From: Parahaliea maris
GTDB lineage: Bacteria > Pseudomonadota > Gammaproteobacteria > Pseudomonadales > Halieaceae
NCBI RefSeq assembly: GCF_008064665.1
Contig: NZ_VRZA01000001.1
Span: 310,001 to 374,000 of the forward strand
Direction: 5' to 3'
Length of the DNA stretch: 64,000 bases
A program made the position numbers and the translations under genes. Below are positions 60,708 to 64,000 of this stretch, one piece after another; positions within the stretch are counted from its first letter, which is position 1, and every line of letters starts with the position of its first letter. Below the pieces are notes generated by a model. The model saw only the letters and a list, made by a program, of their open reading frames with translations. It was not told where the DNA came from and did not search any database.

Positions 60708-62750
60708 CTACTGGGATTTTTCCGGGAACAGCTCCTGTACGTTGGAGGTGCCAGCCGGAACCGGCTTGGCCAGGGCTCGCGGCACGCGGTGGCCAACCTT
60801 GCCCTGTTTGCGCCAGAGGTGGTCATAGCGTACTTCGTGGCCACCAAATCCACTCACAGCGGCATTGAGAACCGCGGTGATACCCGCGCAGTCCATGGTG
60901 TCGCAGTAATGCATCAGTTCGGTCAGGTAGCGCTGCACCTGGGCGTAGCTGAGGCATTCTTCCTCGGCTCGCATAATCATCGGGTGTCCGGTGCCGCTGA
61001 CATTGCTGCCGAGCAACAGCTCTTCCCGCAGCTTCTCGCCGGGGCGCAGGCCAATGAACTCGATATCGATATGGTCCGCGCGGTGGCCGTCGTGCTGCAT
61101 CTCGTAGCCGCTGAGGCGGATCATGCGCCGCGCCAGGTCGACAATGCGCACGGGCTCACCCATGTCCAGCACAAAGACATCGCCGCCTGTGCCCATGGCA
61201 CCGGCCTGCAGCACCAGTTGCGCCGCTTCGGGAATGCTCATGAAATAGCGTGACACTTCCGGGTGGGTCACGGTCACCGGACCACCGGATTCGATCTGCT
61301 CCCGGAACAGGGGCACGACGGAGCCGGATGAACCAAGCACGTTGCCAAAGCGCACCATGCAGAACCGGGTACCGCTTTCGCGCTGGGCCAGCCCCTGCAG
61401 GAGCAGTTCGGCAAAGCGCTTCGAGGCGCCCATGATGTTGGTGGGGCGCACGGCCTTGTCGGTCGACACCAGCACAAAGGTTTCCACCCCGGCCTTGCGC
61501 GCGGCTTCGGCGGCGTACCAGGTGCCAAACACGTTGTTGGCCACGCCCTCGGCTACGTTGTACTCCACCATCGGCACATGTTTGTAAGCCGCGGCGTGGT
61601 AGACCGTGTTCACCTCGAAAGTGCGGTAGATCGTTTCCAGCCGGCGCTGGTCCTGCACCGACCCCAGCAACACCACCATCTCTACGTGAACATTACGCTC
61701 ACGCATGATGTCGTTGAGCTCGCGCTCAATCTGGTAAAGGGCGTACTCGGAGTTGTCGAGCAGCAGCAGTTCGCGGGGGTTGGACAGCAGAATCTGGCGG
61801 CACAACTCGGACCCGATCGAGCCACCGGCACCGGTGACCATCACCACCTTGTCGGTGATACAGCGATCGATCAGTTCCGGGTGCGGCGGCACCGGCTCGC
61901 GGCCCAGCAGGTCGTCGAGGTCGACATCCTGGATCTGGTTGACGCTGGCGCGGCCCGCGACCAGTTCATTGATGCGCGGGACGGTGCGCACGTGCACCGG
62001 CAGCCCCACCAGGGAGTCGATAATCTCTCGTCGGCGCTCGGGGGAGGCCGAGGGAATCGCCAGCAACACCTGGGTGATGTTGTGCTCGGCAATCAGCTGG
62101 GGAATTTCTTCGGCGCGCGCCACCTGCAGGCCATTGATCACCGAGTGCTGCAATTGCGGGTTGTCGTCCACAAACACCACCACCCGGTACTGGTCACTGT
62201 GGTGCAGGGCCGTCAGCAACTGGCGCCCGGATTCACCGGCACCATAGATAATCACGTTCTTGGAAAGGGAGCGCAGTTTGGCCTGGTAGTAGGCACGCAC
62301 CGTGAGCCGGGAACCGCCAATCATCAACAGCGCAAGGCACCAGTAGATGAACGGCATGGAGCGCGGCACTTCGGCCCGGGTAAAGAAGACCGTCGCGCCC
62401 AGCACCAGGGTGGAGTAGCTGACCGCAGCGATCACCGCCCAGATAGCCTGCTGCCCCATAAAACGGATAACGGCACGGTACAGCCCCAGCCGCAGGAAGA
62501 TCACCGCGCTGGCGAAAACTGTGAAAATTGCACAGAACAGTTCGACGGGACCGAGAGTGAAATCGGTGTGTCCCATCCTGAATGCAACCGCCGCCCAGAT
62601 GGCGGCGGAGACGAAGAACATGTCGAGGAGCAGCAGGAAGGCCTGCTTGATATTGCGGGGTAGTTCGATCAGCTTCTCCAGCCCATCGCGCAGACTCCCA
62701 AGTGTTCCGGAGATCGCGTGCAGGACATAACTTACAAGCCGATGACGCAA
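60708..62750 (-). CDS. Membrane nucleoside-diphosphate-sugar 4,6-dehydratase, CapD/WbpM-like
   Basis: 680 residues. Four N-terminal TM helices (about 30-150) are followed by a CoA-binding-like Rossmann part (NVIIYGAGESGRQLLTALHH) and the catalytic domain with GAGGSIGSELC and VLVSTDKAVRPTNIMGASKR. This is the WbpM/FlaA1/PglF group, which converts UDP-GlcNAc to a 4-keto-6-deoxy sugar. The active-site Tyr of YxxxK is replaced by Met (MGASK), as in this group. It is the last gene of a polysaccharide operon. Confidence 0.93.
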   Translation of the reverse strand: MRHRLVSYVLHAISGTLGSLRDGLEKLIELPRNIKQAFLLLLDMFFVSAAIWAAVAFRMGHTDFTLGPVELFCAIFTVFASAVIFLRLGLYRAVIRFMGQQAIWAVIAAVSYSTLVLGATVFFTRAEVPRSMPFIYWCLALLMIGGSRLTVRAYYQAKLRSLSKNVIIYGAGESGRQLLTALHHSDQYRVVVFVDDNPQLQHSVINGLQVARAEEIPQLIAEHNITQVLLAIPSASPERRREIIDSLVGLPVHVRTVPRINELVAGRASVNQIQDVDLDDLLGREPVPPHPELIDRCITDKVVMVTGAGGSIGSELCRQILLSNPRELLLLDNSEYALYQIERELNDIMRERNVHVEMVVLLGSVQDQRRLETIYRTFEVNTVYHAAAYKHVPMVEYNVAEGVANNVFGTWYAAEAARKAGVETFVLVSTDKAVRPTNIMGASKRFAELLLQGLAQRESGTRFCMVRFGNVLGSSGSVVPLFREQIESGGPVTVTHPEVSRYFMSIPEAAQLVLQAGAMGTGGDVFVLDMGEPVRIVDLARRMIRLSGYEMQHDGHRADHIDIEFIGLRPGEKLREELLLGSNVSGTGHPMIMRAEEECLSYAQVQRYLTELMHYCDTMDCAGITAVLNAAVSGFGGHEVRYDHLWRKQGKVGHRVPRALAKPVPAGTSNVQELFPEKSQ

Positions 62751-62834
62751 ATTTCCCCCACTCCCTATGGTCTAACTATGGTCTGCACAGGCCCACATAA
62801 TAGATGTGATTGGCGTGAGCCCGGAGCAAGGATA

Positions 62835-63818
62835 TTACGTCAAATCACCTGTTTTAGCCATGCAAATCAAGAGGGGAGAATATGCCAAAGTAACAAGGAA
62901 TAAACCGTGCTCCTCATTCGTCTGCGCAAACCAGGCTAATGGAAACAGCCACAGAGACACCACCGCCAGCAGCGCCAGGTCAACTGCCAGATGCGAACCC
63001 CAGTGGCGACTCAGGCGCTGGTACAGGTGCTCGCGGTGCGCCTGCAGCACATTGTCACCACGCAACAGACGGCGCATCAGCGTCCAACTGGCATCCGTCA
63101 CGAAGCAGGCCAGCAGGATCAGCCATACCGCCGGAGCAACTGCACCACTCACCGCCCCCCACAGCGCAAGCCCTCCCAACAGGAACCCACTGGGAATGCT
63201 GCCCGCATCGCCCATGAACAGTTTCGCGGGGGGGAAGTTCCAGACCAGAAAGCCAAGGTGAGCGAAAGCTAGCATCAGGCAGAACAAGGCGTATTCCGGC
63301 GAGCCACCGTAGACGAAGGCCAACAGGCCGGCGGCGCAGCAGGCCACAGCACACTGCAACGCTGCGATGCCGTCAATGCCGTCCATGAAGTTGAACAGGT
63401 TCATGCCCCAGAGCAAAGCGACCACCGCGGGAAGCAGGAGCCACCAACGCCACAACTCCAATGGCGCCAGGCACACCAGCGCCAGGACAAGGCAACAGAG
63501 GGCATAGACGGTAAAGCGCAACCGCACCGACAGGTGCATGGCATCGTCCACAACGCCGAGCACCGTGAGCGACAGGGCCAACCCCAACAGCCAGTAGACT
63601 TCCACCGGCCAGCTCACCCCGCCAAAGCCGGAGACCACCGTGACCAGCGCCAGACAACTCAAGATACCCACGCCGCCCCCGTGGGGGGTCGGCAGGTCGT
63701 GGGAACTGCGATGATTAGGGTGGGCCAGCAGTTGCCAGCGGCGAGCCAGCTGCAGGTAGGCCCCGCACAATCCCACCGACAGCAGCATGGCCAACAGTGG
63801 CAGCCAGAGCCCGATCAA
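62835..63818 (-). CDS. Polyprenyl-phosphate sugar-1-phosphate transferase, WbpL/WecA-like
   Basis: From a TTG that overlaps the upstream stop (TTGA) the protein has 327 residues; the frame is open 18 codons more inside the upstream gene. About 10 TM helices and the family motifs are present: HPNHRSSHDLPTPHGGGVGI, VVDDAMHLSV, MNLFNFMDGIDGIAA and FMGDAGSIPSGF. It starts a lipid-linked glycan by adding a sugar-1-phosphate to undecaprenyl phosphate. It fits next to the dehydratase and a UDP-sugar epimerase. Confidence 0.9.
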   Translation of the reverse strand: MIGLWLPLLAMLLSVGLCGAYLQLARRWQLLAHPNHRSSHDLPTPHGGGVGILSCLALVTVVSGFGGVSWPVEVYWLLGLALSLTVLGVVDDAMHLSVRLRFTVYALCCLVLALVCLAPLELWRWWLLLPAVVALLWGMNLFNFMDGIDGIAALQCAVACCAAGLLAFVYGGSPEYALFCLMLAFAHLGFLVWNFPPAKLFMGDAGSIPSGFLLGGLALWGAVSGAVAPAVWLILLACFVTDASWTLMRRLLRGDNVLQAHREHLYQRLSRHWGSHLAVDLALLAVVSLWLFPLAWFAQTNEEHGLFLVTLAYSPLLICMAKTGDLT

Positions 63819-64000
63819 CGCCCTTCCACCATCGCGGGCGCCACATCGGCAAAGCACTGGCGTGGCTGCCAACCGGTCGCGCCCTGCACGGCACTGGCGT
63901 CGTATTGCTCGGCGGCAAACAGCTTGTGCGCAGTACTACCCCCCACCTCTCCGCGCAGGTAATCCACCAGGCGGCAGGCAAAGCGCCACAGGAAATGCGG
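63815..64000 (-). CDS. NAD-dependent sugar epimerase, C-terminal end only
   Basis: Only the last 61 codons lie in the window; the gene continues beyond position 64000. The end (LFAAEQYDASAVQGATGWQP, then FADVAPAMVEGR) is typical of the C-terminus of UDP-glucose/GlcNAc 4-epimerase-like proteins of the WbpV/WbpK type, where a GWxP motif stands near the end. It overlaps the TTG start of the transferase by 4 bases, so the two are one operon. Confidence 0.7.
   Translation of the reverse strand, partial: PHFLWRFACRLVDYLRGEVGGSTAHKLFAAEQYDASAVQGATGWQPRQCFADVAPAMVEGR

Overview
The window is GC-rich, densely coded bacterial chromosome. The housekeeping block (thrS-infC-rpmI-rplT, pheS-pheT, ihfA, uvrB), the long TonB-dependent receptor, the complete dedicated sortase system and the many secreted or lipid-anchored proteins point to a marine gammaproteobacterium. 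The Halieaceae/Cellvibrionales group (Haliea, Halioglobus or Congregibacter-like) is the best guess. This is inference from gene content; no rRNA is present to settle it.

Layout. Positions 1-13.4 kb hold a catabolic cluster: an EthD-domain protein, an epimerase/3-beta-HSD-like enzyme, a molybdopterin oxidoreductase, a DapB-fold dehydrogenase, two SDRs, a TetR repressor, a TonB-dependent receptor, a di-iron fatty acid hydroxylase/sterol desaturase and a DUF3604 lipoprotein. Together they look like uptake and oxidation of a hydrophobic, perhaps steroid- or terpenoid-like, substrate. Positions 13.4-21.1 kb carry small envelope proteins: VanZ-like, three lipoproteins, a tiny Cys-rich ORF, three unknown exported proteins, a DUF5329 protein and an exported nuclease/phosphatase-fold protein.

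Positions 21.29-28.87 kb are an integrated element of about 7.6 kb in the 3' end of tRNA-Pro(GGG), flanked by a 26-bp direct repeat with one mismatch. It carries a tyrosine integrase, AlpA, a run of small genes ending in a TerS-like HTH protein, two cargo genes, a YafN/YafO-type toxin-antitoxin pair and an orphan XRE regulator. Inside one of its genes lie phased CCGGACAA iterons that may be an embedded replication origin. The element resembles a minimal phage satellite.

Positions 28.8-41.4 kb are the translation block, all on the minus strand: thrS, infC (ATT start), rpmI, rplT, pheS, pheT, ihfA, a MerR gene and tRNA-Pro. Two palindromic repeat elements lie between rplT and pheS. Four non-standard genes separate pheT from ihfA: an exported protein, a large CadC-like/FGE-like/hydrolase fusion, a cold-shock protein and an FKBP isomerase. 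Positions 41.6-47.9 kb are a proteobacterial dedicated sortase system: sortase, VIT/vWA target, response regulator, histidine kinase and one extra small gene. Then follow uvrB and tRNA-Asn.

Positions 50.7-57 kb are accessory: BrnT/BrnA, then an Rhs protein split over two genes, each with its own export signal. The second ends in an AT-rich variable tip followed by a small membrane protein, which fits a toxin and its immunity protein. Positions 57-64 kb return to core-like genes (DUF6524, DUF502, LysR, DHH phosphoesterase) and enter a surface-polysaccharide locus (CapD/WbpM-like dehydratase, WbpL-like transferase, truncated epimerase) that runs off the end.
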